Of a stretch of DNA of 64,000 bases, positions 29,110-38,579 are shown one piece after another. Each line of letters begins with the position of its first letter. Position 1 is the first letter of the stretch. Position numbers and translations under genes: made by a program. The notes beneath the pieces were generated by a model. That model saw only the letters and a list, made by a program, of their open reading frames with translations, ran no database searches and had not been told where the DNA came from. The DNA is from Streptosporangium saharense (GTDB lineage: Bacteria > Actinomycetota > Actinomycetes > Streptosporangiales > Streptosporangiaceae), in contig NZ_JACHJP010000003.1 in assembly GCF_014203715.1 (NCBI RefSeq), positions 705,876 to 769,875 of the forward strand. The letters are read 5' to 3'.

Positions 29110-30420
29110 GTGGACAGCCTGTTCGACGCGGCGGCAGAGGAGGCCCAGCGCGGCCATGAACCGCTGGCGGTGCGGATGCGCCCGCGCGGCCTGGACGAGG
29201 TGATCGGCCAGCGGCACCTGCTCGGCCCCGGCACCCCGCTGCGCAGGCTCGTCGAGGCCGAGGCCCCGATGTCGCTGTTCCTGTGGGGCCCGCCGGGCAC
29301 GGGCAAGACCACCCTCGCCTACGTGGTCGCCGGGGTGACCAAGCGCCGCTTCGTCGAGGTCTCCGCGGTCTCCGCCGGGGTCAAGGAGGTCCGCGCCGCC
29401 ATCGAGCAGGCCCGTCGTGAGCTGGGCATGTCGGGGCGCCAGACCGTGCTGTTCGTCGACGAGGTGCACCGCTTCAACAAGGCCCAGCAGGACGCGCTGC
29501 TGCCCGCCGTCGAGAACCGCTGGGTCACCTTCATCGGCGCGACCACGGAGAACCCGTTCTTCTCGGTCATCTCACCGCTGCTGTCCCGCTCGCTGCTGCT
29601 GACCCTGGAGTCGCTGTCCGAGGAGGACATCCGCGGCGTGCTCGAACGCGCCGTCGCCGACCCGCGCGGCCTGGACGGGCGGCTGCGGCTCGCGCCGGAG
29701 GCCACCGACCATCTGGTACGGCTGGCGGGGGGAGACGCCCGCAGGTCCCTCACCTACCTTGAGGCCGCCGCGCTGATCGCCGAGGACGAGATCACCGTCG
29801 AGGTGGTCGAGCGGGCGGTGGACAAGGCGGCCGTGCGCTACGACCGCCAGGGTGACCAGCACTACGACGTGGTCAGCGCCTTCATCAAGAGCATGCGGGG
29901 CTCCGACGCCGACGCCGCGCTGCACTATCTGGCCAGGATGGTCGAGGCGGGGGAGGACCCCAGGTTCATCGCCCGCAGGATCGTCATCTTCGCCTCGGAG
30001 GACGTCGGCATGGCCGATCCCACCTGTCTGCAGGTGGCGGTGGCCGCGGCGCAGGCCGTCGAGTTCATCGGCCTGCCCGAGGGGCGCCTGAACCTGGCCC
30101 AGGCCGTCGTCCACTGCGCGCTCGCCCCCAAGTCCAACGCGGTGATCACCGCGATCGACGCCGCCGCCCAGGACGTACGGCGGGGCGACATCGGCCAGGT
30201 CCCCGCCCACCTGCGTGACGCGCACTATCCGGGTGCCCGGGGCCTTGGCCACGGCGAGGGCTACCGCTACCCGCACGACTTCGAGCACGGCCTCGTCCGC
30301 CAGGACTACGCCCCGGCCGAGCTGAGGGACCGCCGCTACTACCGGCCCACCAAGCACGGCGCCGAGGCGGCCTTCGCCGACCGCTGGAGCAGGATCCGCG
30401 CCTTCCTGCGCGGCCAGTAG
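29110..30420 (+). CDS. rarA: Replication-associated recombination protein RarA (MgsA/WRNIP1 family)
   Basis: AAA+ ATPase acting at stalled replication forks. It has 436 residues, GTG start. [20 protein letters not shown] at the N-terminus, Walker [11 protein letters not shown], Walker [24 protein letters not shown], sensor 1 [10 protein letters not shown], and the C-terminal tetramerisation domain with [26 protein letters not shown] and [11 protein letters not shown]. Close to the alaS region as in other actinomycetes. Confidence 0.93.
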   Translation: MDSLFDAAAEEAQRGHEPLAVRMRPRGLDEVIGQRHLLGPGTPLRRLVEAEAPMSLFLWGPPGTGKTTLAYVVAGVTKRRFVEVSAVSAGVKEVRAAIEQARRELGMSGRQTVLFVDEVHRFNKAQQDALLPAVENRWVTFIGATTENPFFSVISPLLSRSLLLTLESLSEEDIRGVLERAVADPRGLDGRLRLAPEATDHLVRLAGGDARRSLTYLEAAALIAEDEITVEVVERAVDKAAVRYDRQGDQHYDVVSAFIKSMRGSDADAALHYLARMVEAGEDPRFIARRIVIFASEDVGMADPTCLQVAVAAAQAVEFIGLPEGRLNLAQAVVHCALAPKSNAVITAIDAAAQDVRRGDIGQVPAHLRDAHYPGARGLGHGEGYRYPHDFEHGLVRQDYAPAELRDRRYYRPTKHGAEAAFADRWSRIRAFLRGQ

Positions 30421-30439
30421 CCCCCAGGCTCTCAGGCTC

Positions 30440-31078
30440 TCAGGCGGGAGGCTCCTTCGGGACGCGGGGCCTGCGGCGGGGGAAGCGCATGGTCAGCAGC
30501 CTGGCGCGGGGGGCGAGGCGGCGGGCCAGCGTGAAAAGGGCGTCGGTGCGGGAGCGGTCGGCGTCGAGGTGGGTGAACAGGTTGACGCCCAGGTAGAAGG
30601 TGATCGCGGCGTAGGCGAGGTCGCGGGGCGGCATGAGCCTGGCCAGGGGTGAGCCGCCGATGACCCGCTCAAGTGTCTGCTCGACGAAGTCGATCCACGG
30701 GTCGGAGCGCTTGACGATCTCCGCCCTGAGCTCCGGCCTGGCGATGCTCGCGCCGACCAGCTCCGACAGGAGCGTGATGTGCCCGGCCTCCAGGTCGGCC
30801 TGGTAGATCGCGGTCGCGGTCTCGGCCAGCTCCTCCAGCGTGCGTGCCTGTGCGACCGCCCTGCCGTAGTCGGTCATCCGCTGCTCCGAGGCGCGGTCGA
30901 GCGCGGCGAGCAGCAGCGGATCGACCCCTCCGAAGTGGTAGAAGACCAGCGCCGAGTTGACCCCGGCCGCCTTGGCGATGGCCCGGGCGCTCGCCCCGGC
31001 GTATCCCTCGGTCCGCACGGTCTCGGCCGCGGCCTCGATCAGCCGCTCACGGGTCTCCGCACCCGCCTGCTTGTTCAA
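30440..31078 (-). CDS. TetR-family transcriptional regulator
   Basis: A 212-residue repressor with an N-terminal HTH (ETRERLIEAAAETVRTEGY, then SARAIAKAAGVNSALVFYHF, about 8-52) and an all-helical ligand domain. The likely start is TTG 31078; the only nearby ATG (31100) is out of frame. It is divergent from the membrane-protein pair at 31164, and a perfect 24-bp palindrome lies in the 85-base gap. It probably represses that pair and itself. The ligand is unknown. Confidence 0.9.
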   Translation of the reverse strand: MNKQAGAETRERLIEAAAETVRTEGYAGASARAIAKAAGVNSALVFYHFGGVDPLLLAALDRASEQRMTDYGRAVAQARTLEELAETATAIYQADLEAGHITLLSELVGASIARPELRAEIVKRSDPWIDFVEQTLERVIGGSPLARLMPPRDLAYAAITFYLGVNLFTHLDADRSRTDALFTLARRLAPRARLLTMRFPRRRPRVPKEPPA

Positions 31079-31119
31079 CTTCGCCGTCCCCTCTTGCCAT
31101 GACGATCTCTTCGATCATA

Positions 31120-31143
31120 CGGTTTAATCACTTGATTAAACCG
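31120..31143. promoter_or_regulatory. Perfect 24-bp palindrome, probable TetR operator
   Basis: CGGTTTAATCA (31120-31130) and TGATTAAACCG (31133-31143) are exact inverted repeats around a CT spacer. The site is AT-rich in a GC-rich genome and lies between tetR and the divergent membrane gene, 20 bases before the latter's ATG. Size and position fit a TetR dimer site controlling both directions. Confidence 0.85.
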
Positions 31144-31163
31144 ACTGATGAAGAGGGCGCCGC

Positions 31164-32078
31164 ATGGACGACAGCTCCGGACAACCCCCGGACCCCGGGC
31201 CGCTTCCCGAGGAGCGGCAGGAGCGCAGGGCGCGCTGGAACCTCGCCGGTCTGCTCCTGGCCCTGTTCGTGGCGCTCCTGCTCTACCGGGTGCTGCACGC
31301 GGGTCATCTGGAGGAGACGACGCTCTTCTACGTCGGTCTTCCCGCCGTCATCGCCATCACGGTCGTGCTGGCGAGCAAGCCGAGGTCCGCGACCGGCTCG
31401 GTCGTGGCGACGGTCACCGTGGCCCTCGCCTTCGCGGGGCCGCTGCTCGGCGAGGGGATCGTCTGTGTGCTGTTCGCCGCGCCGCTCTTCCTCCTTGTCG
31501 CCCTGCTGATCGGGTCCGTCATCGACTACTTCAGCCGGCGGGGACCCCACGCGGTCGTCGCCCCGCTGGTGCTGCTCACGCTCGTCACCGTGGGCGCGGA
31601 ACTGGCGGGACCGGCCCGCGAGACCGAGGTCACCGTGGTGCGCGCGGCCACCGCGACCGGGACGGAACAGGCACTGGCCGCCGTCCCCGTCTTCGGGCCG
31701 TTCGAGTCGGTGTTCCTGAGGATGGGTTTCCCCCGGCCGCTCGCGGCCACCGGAACCGGACTTGAGGTCGGCGCCGTGCGCGAGATCACCTTCAACCCGC
31801 GCCGCTCCCTCGGCATCGGCGCCGTTCCCGAGCCGCGCTCGATGACCCTCAGGGTGAAGGAACGCGGTCCCGGGCGGGTGACCTTCTCCGTGGTCCGCGA
31901 CACCACGCTGGCTCGCTGGCTCGACCTGCGTGAGGCGGAGTTCTCCTGGGGGAGCGGGAAGCTCGCGGTGACGTTGCGCTACCGCCGCACCTTCGACCCC
32001 GGCTGGTACTTCGGCCCCCTGCAGCGCTACGCCGTCGGCCAGGCCGCCGACTACCTCGCCGGGACCTTCGCACGATGA
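31164..32078 (+). CDS. Membrane protein with C-terminal SRPBCC-like domain, function unknown
   Basis: A 304-residue protein. After a Pro/Glu/Arg-rich cytoplasmic start (1-23), hydrophobic helices lie at about 27-45, 52-70, 76-92, 97-120 and 132-148. The remainder (about 160-304) is soluble: it alternates beta-like segments (VGAVREITFNPRRS, MTLRVKERGPGRVTFSVVRDT, KLAVTLRYRRTFDPGWYF) and ends in a helix, a pattern that looks like an SRPBCC/polyketide-cyclase fold. It is probably under TetR control, and its stop overlaps the next gene by 4 bases. I do not recognise a named family. Confidence 0.7.
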   Translation: MDDSSGQPPDPGPLPEERQERRARWNLAGLLLALFVALLLYRVLHAGHLEETTLFYVGLPAVIAITVVLASKPRSATGSVVATVTVALAFAGPLLGEGIVCVLFAAPLFLLVALLIGSVIDYFSRRGPHAVVAPLVLLTLVTVGAELAGPARETEVTVVRAATATGTEQALAAVPVFGPFESVFLRMGFPRPLAATGTGLEVGAVREITFNPRRSLGIGAVPEPRSMTLRVKERGPGRVTFSVVRDTTLARWLDLREAEFSWGSGKLAVTLRYRRTFDPGWYFGPLQRYAVGQAADYLAGTFAR

Positions 32079-33361
32079 CGGGCGACCCCGCGCTGGTACG
32101 CGGCCTGGCCATCGCGGTGCCGGTCGCCGCGATGATCGTCGCCACGGCCCGCCGCAGGCCGGGGGAGCGGGACGTGGCCGCGGCGATCCTGGCCACGCTG
32201 TGGAACCTGGAGGCACTCATCGCGGTGAACCTCCTCGCCCAGGACCTCGGCTGGTGGCACTTCACCGCCAGGGAGGCCGTCTACCGGGGCATCCCGGTGG
32301 ACCTGCTGCTGGGCTGGGCACTGCTCTGGGGCGCAGTGCCCAGCCTGGCGGCCCGCCGGGCGCCGGTCCCGCTGGTCGCCGCGCTCCTCGGCTGGCTGGA
32401 CCTGGCGGTGATGCCGCTGGCCGAGCCCGTCGTCGTGCTCGGCGAACACTGGCTCGCCGGGGAGACGGTCGCGATCGCCGTCTCCCTGGTCCCCGGGCTG
32501 CTGGTCGCGGGCTGGACGGCCAGGGGAAGCCGTCTGCCGCTCAGGGCCACGGCCCAGGTAGTCCTGGCGATGGGCGGGGGCATGGCGCTGCCCATCGTGC
32601 TGACCGGGGTGTGGCGGCAGCCGACGTGGGTGCTCGGTCTCATGACGCAGGCACTGGCCGTGCCGGGGCTGCTCGGCCTGGCCGCGGTGCGGGAGTTCGC
32701 GCTCGTGGGCCGGGGGACGCCGCTGCCGTACGATCCGCCGGGGCGGCTGGTGGTCACCGGGCCCTACGCCTACGTCCGCAACCCGATGCAGGCCGCGATG
32801 ACGGGCGGCTACCTCCTGCTCGCCCTGCTCGACCCGGTGTTCCTGGCCGCGGCGCTTATCGCCTTCGCCTACGGGGCCGGGCTGGCGGCCTGGCACGAGG
32901 GGGAGGGACTCACCGCCCGCTTCGGGCAGGAATGGGCCGCCTACCGGCGCGCCGTACGGGCGTGGGTGCCCCGGTGGCGGCCCGCCTCCTTCGCGGAGGA
33001 CGCGGGGGATACCGCGTCCGTGTACGTGGCGAGCACCTGCGGGGCCTGCTCGCGGGTCGGCGCGTGGATCCTCGCGCGCCACCCGGTGGGGCTGCGGGTG
33101 CTCGCGGCGGAGGAACACCCCGACCGGCTGCGCAGGATCACCTACGAGTCGGCGGACGGGCGGCGCGCCCAGGGAGTGGCGGCGGTCGCCCACGTGCTGA
33201 CCCACATCCACCTCGGCTGGGCCCTGGCCGGGTGGGCCCTCATGATCCCGGGAGTCGGCTGGTTCGCCCAGCTCTGCGTGGACGCCTTCGGGGGCGGCCC
33301 CAGGACGCTGGCCGTACGGAACGGGAGCACGTCGCCGGTGTCGGCGGGGGAGGAGGCATGA
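32075..33361 (+). CDS. Isoprenylcysteine-methyltransferase-like membrane protein fused to a DCC (DUF393) domain
   Basis: A 428-residue apparent fusion. Residues 1-215 hold about seven transmembrane helices. Residues 227-301 match the ICMT/phospholipid methyltransferase core: VTGPYAYVRNPMQ, a membrane hairpin, then WHEGEGLTARFGQEWAAYRRAVRAWVPR. Residues 316-415 look like a DCC thiol-oxidoreductase-like domain starting YVASTCGACSRVGAWI (Cys322, Cys325) and ending WFAQLCVDAFGG. The ATGA overlap with the previous gene implies coupled expression. Joining of methyltransferase and redox-type modules is unusual; function unknown. Confidence 0.7.
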   Translation: MTGDPALVRGLAIAVPVAAMIVATARRRPGERDVAAAILATLWNLEALIAVNLLAQDLGWWHFTAREAVYRGIPVDLLLGWALLWGAVPSLAARRAPVPLVAALLGWLDLAVMPLAEPVVVLGEHWLAGETVAIAVSLVPGLLVAGWTARGSRLPLRATAQVVLAMGGGMALPIVLTGVWRQPTWVLGLMTQALAVPGLLGLAAVREFALVGRGTPLPYDPPGRLVVTGPYAYVRNPMQAAMTGGYLLLALLDPVFLAAALIAFAYGAGLAAWHEGEGLTARFGQEWAAYRRAVRAWVPRWRPASFAEDAGDTASVYVASTCGACSRVGAWILARHPVGLRVLAAEEHPDRLRRITYESADGRRAQGVAAVAHVLTHIHLGWALAGWALMIPGVGWFAQLCVDAFGGGPRTLAVRNGSTSPVSAGEEA

Positions 33362-33461
33362 GCGGCCCGCCTGGGCGTCGTGTCACGGTATGCCGGGGAA
33401 GCGGTGCGGGACGCGGTAAGGTCTTGCCTGTTCCAGCCGGGTCAACCAAGGAGATCGGCGC

Positions 33462-33854
33462 ATGCTTACCGCAGGAGAGGTCGCCGGGCTGATCGTCGCG
33501 ATGGCCTGGGCGATCCTGGTCAGCTTCCTGGCCGTGGCACTGGTCAAGCTGGCCCGGCTGCTCACCGAGACCACCAAGATGGTCTCCGAACTGGGCGAAC
33601 GCGTGGTGCCGCTGCTGGAGGACGTCACCGTCACCGTCAGCGAGACCAACCGCCAGCTCGTCGCCGTCGAGGCCATCGCCAGGGACGTCAAGCAGGTCAG
33701 CGGACACGCCGCCAAGATCAGCGACGTCACCCAGACCCTGGTCACCGGGCCGTTGATCAAGCTCGCCGCGCTGACCCACGGTGTCAGGCGCGCCCTGTCG
33801 GCCCGCAGGAACGGCAGGCCCGGCGCCCGGGTCCTCGAAGGGCGGCGGCGATGA
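33462..33854 (+). CDS. DUF948 domain membrane-anchored protein
   Basis: A 130-residue protein with one N-terminal transmembrane helix (about 6-28) followed by a helical, coiled-coil-like region (LTETTKMVSELGERVVPLLEDVTVTVSETNRQL), the DUF948 pattern. The gene starts at ATG 33462 and overlaps the next gene by 4 bases. The DUF948 - DUF6167 - alaS order is conserved in actinomycetes. Function unknown. Confidence 0.82.
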   Translation: MLTAGEVAGLIVAMAWAILVSFLAVALVKLARLLTETTKMVSELGERVVPLLEDVTVTVSETNRQLVAVEAIARDVKQVSGHAAKISDVTQTLVTGPLIKLAALTHGVRRALSARRNGRPGARVLEGRRR

Positions 33855-34105
33855 TCCGCAGGCTCTTCTACATCTCCCTGGGCGCGTTCGGCGCGGTGTG
33901 GGTGATGCGTAAGCTGCAGTCACTGCACCCGAACCACCTGGCCCGCCGCGCGGTACGCGGCGCCTCCGGCGTTCTGGACCAGGCACGGGACTTCGCGGCC
34001 GAGGCACTGGACGGCGCCGCGCGGCGGGAAACCGAGTTGCGCACCCGGTTCGGCCTCGACAGTGTTGAGAACACCCACACCTACGACGTAAAGGATGGCC
34101 GCTGA
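33851..34105 (+). CDS. Small DUF6167-type membrane protein
   Basis: An 84-residue protein starting [22 protein letters not shown], an N-terminal helix that could be a membrane anchor, then an amphipathic region ([35 protein letters not shown]). It overlaps the previous stop (ATGA), and its own stop shares one base with the alaS ATG. Small proteins of this kind precede alaS in many actinomycetes. Function unknown. Confidence 0.78.
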   Translation: MIRRLFYISLGAFGAVWVMRKLQSLHPNHLARRAVRGASGVLDQARDFAAEALDGAARRETELRTRFGLDSVENTHTYDVKDGR

Positions 34106-36777
34106 TGGAGTCGGCAGAGATCGCCCGCCGCTTCCTGCGCTTCTTCGAGGAGCGTGGGCACACCGTCGTGCCCTCGGCCAGCCTCATCGCCGAGGACCCG
34201 ACGCTGCTTCTCGTCCCCGCGGGCATGGTGCCGTTCAAGCCCTACTTCCTGGGCCAGCGCAAGCCGCCCTACCCCAGGGCCGCGAGCGTCCAGAAGTGCG
34301 TGCGCACCCCCGACATCGACGAGGTCGGCAAGACCACCAGGCACGCCACCTTCTTCCAGATGCTCGGCAACTTCTCCTTCGGCGACTACTTCAAGGAGCG
34401 GGCGATCCCGCTGGCCTGGGAGCTGCTGACCAAGCCCGAGTCCGAGGGTGGCTTCGGCTTCCCCGAGGACCGGCTCTGGGTCACCGTCTACCACGACGAC
34501 GACGAGTCCTACGACATCTGGAACCGCGAGGTCGGCGTCCCCGCCGAGCGCATCCAGCGTCGCGGCCTGGCCGACAACTACTGGCACATGGGCGTCCCCG
34601 GCCCCGGCGGCCCCTGCACCGAGATCTACTACGACCGCGGCCCCGAGTACGGCAGGGAAGGCGGTCCCGTCGCCGACGAGAACCGCTACCTGGAGGTCTG
34701 GAACAACGTCTTCATGCAGTTCCAGCTCGGCGCGGTGCGCAGCAAGACCGACTTCGACGTCGTGGGCGAACTGCCCGCCAAGAGCGTCGACACCGGCATG
34801 GGCCTTGAGCGGATGGCCGCCATCCTGCAGGGCGTCGACAACATCTACGAGATCGACACCACCTACAAGATCCTCGACAGGGCCGCGGAGCTGACCAGGA
34901 CCCGCTACGGCCGCGACGAGCGCGCCGACGTCTCGCTGCGCGTGGTCGCCGACCACGTCCGCACCGGCGTGATGCTCGTCGCCGACGGTGTGCTGCCCTC
35001 CAACGAGGGCCGGGGCTACGTGCTGCGGCGCATCCTGCGCCGCGCCATCCGCAACCTGCGCCTGCTGGGCGCGGGCGAGCAGCGCTACATGCACGAGCTG
35101 ACCGCGGTGACCATCGACGTGATGGGCGAGCTCTACCCCGACCTCAAGGCCGACGCCCCGCAGATCCACGGCGTCATCGACGCGGAGGAGACCTCCTTCC
35201 TCGGCACCCTGCGCACCGGCACCGCGATCTTCGACGCGGCCGTCGAGGAGACCAAGCGCAAGGGACAGGGCACCCTCGGCGGTGACCAGGCCTTCCAGTT
35301 GCACGACACCTACGGCTTCCCGATCGACCTGACCCTGGAGATGGCCTCCGAGCAGGGCCTCAAGGTCGACGAGGAGGGCTTCCGCAGGCTGATGAAGGAG
35401 CAGCGCGACCGCGCCAAGGCCGACGCCGCCGCCAAGAAGACCGGCAACGCCGACATCTCGGTGTTCGGCCAGATCCTGGAGAAGACCGGCAAGGTCGAGT
35501 TTCTCGGCTACGACAACGTGACCGCCGAGTCCACGATCATCGGCCTGCTCGTCGACGGCCTCCCGGTCCCCGCCGCGGGCGCGGGCACGACCGTCGAGGT
35601 CGTGCTCAGCCGTACCCCCTTCTACGCCGAGGGCGGTGGCCAGCTCGCCGACCAGGGACTCATCCGCACCGACGGGGCCGAGGTTGAGATCGTCGACACG
35701 CAGTCCCCGGTCTCCGGCGTCATCGTGCACCGGGGCAAGGTCAGGACCGGCGAGGTCAGGGTCGGCGACCAGGCCCAGGCCGAGATCGACGTCGAGCGCC
35801 GTCGCGCCATCTCCCGCAGCCACACCGCGACCCACCTGGTGCACAGGGGCTTCCGCAACGCGCTCGGCGAGACGGCCGCGCAGGCGGGCTCGGAGAACTC
35901 GCCCGGCCGCTTCCGCTTCGACTTCACCGCCGCGGGCGCCGTGCCACCCAGCGTGCTCCGCGACGTCGAGGACGAGGTCAACGCCGTCCTGATCGGCGAC
36001 CTCAAGGTCAACGCCTTCCACACCTCCCAGGCCGAGGCCAGGGCGATGGGCGCGCTCGCGCTGTTCGGCGAGAAGTACGGCGAGACCGTCCGCATCGTCG
36101 AGGTCGGCGACTACTCCCGCGAGCTCTGCGGCGGCACCCACGTGGCCAGCTCGGGACAGCTCGGCCTGGTCAAGGTGCTCGGCGAGGCCTCGATCGGCGC
36201 CGGGGTGCGACGGGTCGAGGCCCTGGTCGGCCTGGACGCCTTCCGCTTCCTGGCCCGTGAGAGCGTGCTCGTCGCCCAGCTCTCCGAGCAGCTCAAGGCC
36301 CGCAGGGAGGAGCTGCCCGAGCGGATCGAGGGCATCGTCACCCGGCTGCGCACCGCGGAGAAGGAGCTGGACAAGCTCCGTTCCGCCCAGGTTCTCGCCC
36401 TTGCGGGGGAGATGGCGGCGGGAGCACGTGATCTGGGTGGAGTGTCCGTCGTGACACACCGCGCGCCTGATGGCACCTCTGCGGATGATCTGCGTAAACT
36501 CGCCCTTGACGTGCGCGGACGGTTCCCTGGGGACCGGGCGGCGGCCATCGTCGTCGCGGCGGTCCCCGCCGACCGGCCGGTCGTCGTGGCCACGGTCAAC
36601 GACGCGGGCCGCGAGCGCGGTCTCAAGGCGGGCAGGCTCGTCGGCGTCGCGGCCAAGGCGCTCGGCGGTGGCGGCGGCGGCAAGGACGACGTCGCCCAGG
36701 GCGGCGGAACCCGGCCCGAAGCGATCGGTGACGCGCTGAGCGCCGTCGAGCAGGCGATCGCCCAGACGCTCGCCTGA
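34105..36777 (+). CDS. alaS: Alanyl-tRNA synthetase
   Basis: Full-length class II enzyme of 890 residues. [27 protein letters not shown] start, catalytic domain with [31 protein letters not shown], tRNA-recognition [14 protein letters not shown]. The editing domain retains its zinc ligands in [13 protein letters not shown] and ELCGGTHV, so mischarged Ser/Gly-tRNA can be cleared. The C-Ala domain ends in a [19 protein letters not shown] tail. TGATG junction with the upstream gene; ruvX follows after 50 bases. Confidence 0.97.
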   Translation: MESAEIARRFLRFFEERGHTVVPSASLIAEDPTLLLVPAGMVPFKPYFLGQRKPPYPRAASVQKCVRTPDIDEVGKTTRHATFFQMLGNFSFGDYFKERAIPLAWELLTKPESEGGFGFPEDRLWVTVYHDDDESYDIWNREVGVPAERIQRRGLADNYWHMGVPGPGGPCTEIYYDRGPEYGREGGPVADENRYLEVWNNVFMQFQLGAVRSKTDFDVVGELPAKSVDTGMGLERMAAILQGVDNIYEIDTTYKILDRAAELTRTRYGRDERADVSLRVVADHVRTGVMLVADGVLPSNEGRGYVLRRILRRAIRNLRLLGAGEQRYMHELTAVTIDVMGELYPDLKADAPQIHGVIDAEETSFLGTLRTGTAIFDAAVEETKRKGQGTLGGDQAFQLHDTYGFPIDLTLEMASEQGLKVDEEGFRRLMKEQRDRAKADAAAKKTGNADISVFGQILEKTGKVEFLGYDNVTAESTIIGLLVDGLPVPAAGAGTTVEVVLSRTPFYAEGGGQLADQGLIRTDGAEVEIVDTQSPVSGVIVHRGKVRTGEVRVGDQAQAEIDVERRRAISRSHTATHLVHRGFRNALGETAAQAGSENSPGRFRFDFTAAGAVPPSVLRDVEDEVNAVLIGDLKVNAFHTSQAEARAMGALALFGEKYGETVRIVEVGDYSRELCGGTHVASSGQLGLVKVLGEASIGAGVRRVEALVGLDAFRFLARESVLVAQLSEQLKARREELPERIEGIVTRLRTAEKELDKLRSAQVLALAGEMAAGARDLGGVSVVTHRAPDGTSADDLRKLALDVRGRFPGDRAAAIVVAAVPADRPVVVATVNDAGRERGLKAGRLVGVAAKALGGGGGGKDDVAQGGGTRPEAIGDALSAVEQAIAQTLA

Positions 36778-36827
36778 ACAGCCGACGCCGGTGAGCCGCG
36801 CGCGGCTCTGAGGCGGAGGCGGAGAAC

Positions 36828-37403
36828 ATGATGAGAACTGGCATCCGGCTGGGTGTCGACGTCGGCTCGGTCCGCATCGGCGTGGCCCGCAGCGATCCTT
36901 CCGGACTGCTGGCCACACCGGTCGAGACCGTACGGCGCGGCAGAGGCGACCTCGACCGGCTCGCGGCGATCGCGGCCGAGTACGAGGCGGTCGAGATCGT
37001 CGTCGGCCTGCCGACCTCGCTGTCCGGCCGTGAGGGACAGGCGGCGGGGGTGGCCCGCGAGTTCGCGGCCAGGATCGCCTCGCGCCTCGCCCCCGTGCCC
37101 GTGAGGCTGTTCGACGAGCGGCTCACCACGGTCACCGCGCAGCAGGGGCTGCGCGCGAGCGGCGTCAGGGCCAGGGACCAGCGCGGCGTGGTCGACCAGG
37201 CGGCGGCGGTGGTGCTGCTCCAGGCCGCCCTGGACAACGAACGGGCGACCGGCAGGCCGCCGGGCGTGGCGGCCGGTCCACCGGCTGGCTCCCCGGCCGG
37301 TTCACAGGCCGGTCCTTCTGCCGGTTCATCGGGCGCCAGACCCGGCGAGTCACCGGGCGTCAGACCCGGCGAGGAGAGGCCGAGCGGCGGGACAGGGCGG
37401 TGA
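36828..37403 (+). CDS. ruvX: Putative Holliday junction resolvase RuvX (YqgF), with repeat-rich C-terminal tail
   Basis: RNase H-fold nuclease family, also implicated in rRNA processing. The core (residues 4-140) has [17 protein letters not shown] with Asp11, [21 protein letters not shown] with Glu97 and [12 protein letters not shown] with Asp123, so the acidic site is intact. Residues 143-191 are an extra low-complexity tail with repeated PAGS/AGPS and [11 protein letters not shown] units, absent from most homologues (about 140-160 residues). ATG 36831 is an alternative start. The stop overlaps mltG by 4 bases. Confidence 0.88.
   Translation: MMRTGIRLGVDVGSVRIGVARSDPSGLLATPVETVRRGRGDLDRLAAIAAEYEAVEIVVGLPTSLSGREGQAAGVAREFAARIASRLAPVPVRLFDERLTTVTAQQGLRASGVRARDQRGVVDQAAAVVLLQAALDNERATGRPPGVAAGPPAGSPAGSQAGPSAGSSGARPGESPGVRPGEERPSGGTGR
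37260..37385 (+). repeat. Degenerate short repeats in the 3' end of ruvX
   Basis: Imperfect repeats of a CCGGCnGG-type unit (PAGS codons) are followed by two near-identical copies of about 21 bases around CAGACCCGGCGAG (37339-37351 and 37360-37372). The repeats keep the reading frame, consistent with slippage expansion of the protein tail. Confidence 0.55.
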
Positions 37404-38428
37404 GCGGGCGGCTGACCTGGCTGCTGGCCTGCGGCGCGGGCGTCGCGCTGCTCGGGGCGGGCGGCTACGTCATGGCCAGGCCGTACCTCGCCCCCGCCGA
37501 CTTCGAGGGGCCGGGCACGGGGGCGGTCACCGTACGGATCACCCAGGGCGCGAGCGCGGGAGAGATCGCCGCGACCCTGGCCGCCGCGGGGGTCGTGGCG
37601 AGCGCCCGCTCGTTCGTCACGGTCGCCGAGGAGCGGGAGAAGGCGGGCAGCCTGCTCCCCGGGCACTACCGGATGCGCAAGGGCATGTCGGCCGCCTCCG
37701 CCCTCGACCTGCTGACCACGCCCCAGGCCCGGATGGTGCGGCGCGTCGTCGTTCCCGAGGGGCTGCGGCTGCCCGAACTGCTCGACCGGCTCGCCGAGGG
37801 CACCGGGATGCGCAGGGCCGACCTCGCCGAGGCCGCCAGGGACGTCCGGGCGCTGGACCTGCCCGGGTACGCCGGGGGACCGGAGGGTTTCCTGTTTCCG
37901 GCGACCTACGAGGTGGAGCCGGACACGACCCCGGCCGAGCTGCTCGGCGCCATGGTGGAACGTTTCAAGGACGCCGCCGCCGAGCTGGACCTGGAACGGC
38001 GGGCCGCCGACAGGGACCTGACCCCGCTTGAGGCCGTCACGGTGGCCAGCATCGTCCAGGCCGAAGGTGGGAGATACTCGGACTATCCGAAGATCGCTAG
38101 AGTGATCTACAACCGGATCAAAGCCGGTACTCCCCTCCAACTCGACACCACGGTGCTCTACGCCCAAAGGCGCAGAAGCCTCATGGTTTCGGAGAAAGAC
38201 ACCACGGTGCGCTCGCCGTACAACACCTATCTGAGGCCTGGCCTGCCGCCGGGTCCCGTCGCCAGTCCCGGAGAGAGGGCACTGAGAGCGGCGCTCCGGC
38301 CGGGTCAGGGCAGGTGGTTCTGGTTCGTCACCACGGATCCGGCGCATAGAATCACGAAATTCACTGACAAAGAGAGTGAGTTTGTGAGATACCGGGAACA
38401 GCTGAACAGATATCTCGGGACGCACTGA
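37400..38428 (+). CDS. mltG: Endolytic murein transglycosylase MltG, copy 1
   Basis: Cleaves nascent peptidoglycan and is thought to release growing glycan strands. It has 342 residues with an N-terminal TM helix (about 5-27), a LysM-like region ([22 protein letters not shown]) and the YceG catalytic domain. Glu222 in [10 protein letters not shown] is the expected catalytic residue, and [19 protein letters not shown] and [21 protein letters not shown] are present. GTG start overlapping ruvX. The last 370 bases are visibly less GC-rich than the rest. A second mltG follows directly. Confidence 0.9.
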   Translation: MSGRLTWLLACGAGVALLGAGGYVMARPYLAPADFEGPGTGAVTVRITQGASAGEIAATLAAAGVVASARSFVTVAEEREKAGSLLPGHYRMRKGMSAASALDLLTTPQARMVRRVVVPEGLRLPELLDRLAEGTGMRRADLAEAARDVRALDLPGYAGGPEGFLFPATYEVEPDTTPAELLGAMVERFKDAAAELDLERRAADRDLTPLEAVTVASIVQAEGGRYSDYPKIARVIYNRIKAGTPLQLDTTVLYAQRRRSLMVSEKDTTVRSPYNTYLRPGLPPGPVASPGERALRAALRPGQGRWFWFVTTDPAHRITKFTDKESEFVRYREQLNRYLGTH

Positions 38429-38579
38429 TGTCCGGCGGAACACCCCCCGTTCCGCCGCGCGCGGCGATCCACTCCGACGGCACACGGCGGTCCGAGATGT
38501 CCGGTCCGGGGCTCCTCCTCGGTTTGGCGGACCCGCTTGACGCCAGGCTGTCCCTGCCGGGAGATTGGCCAGCGCATCT

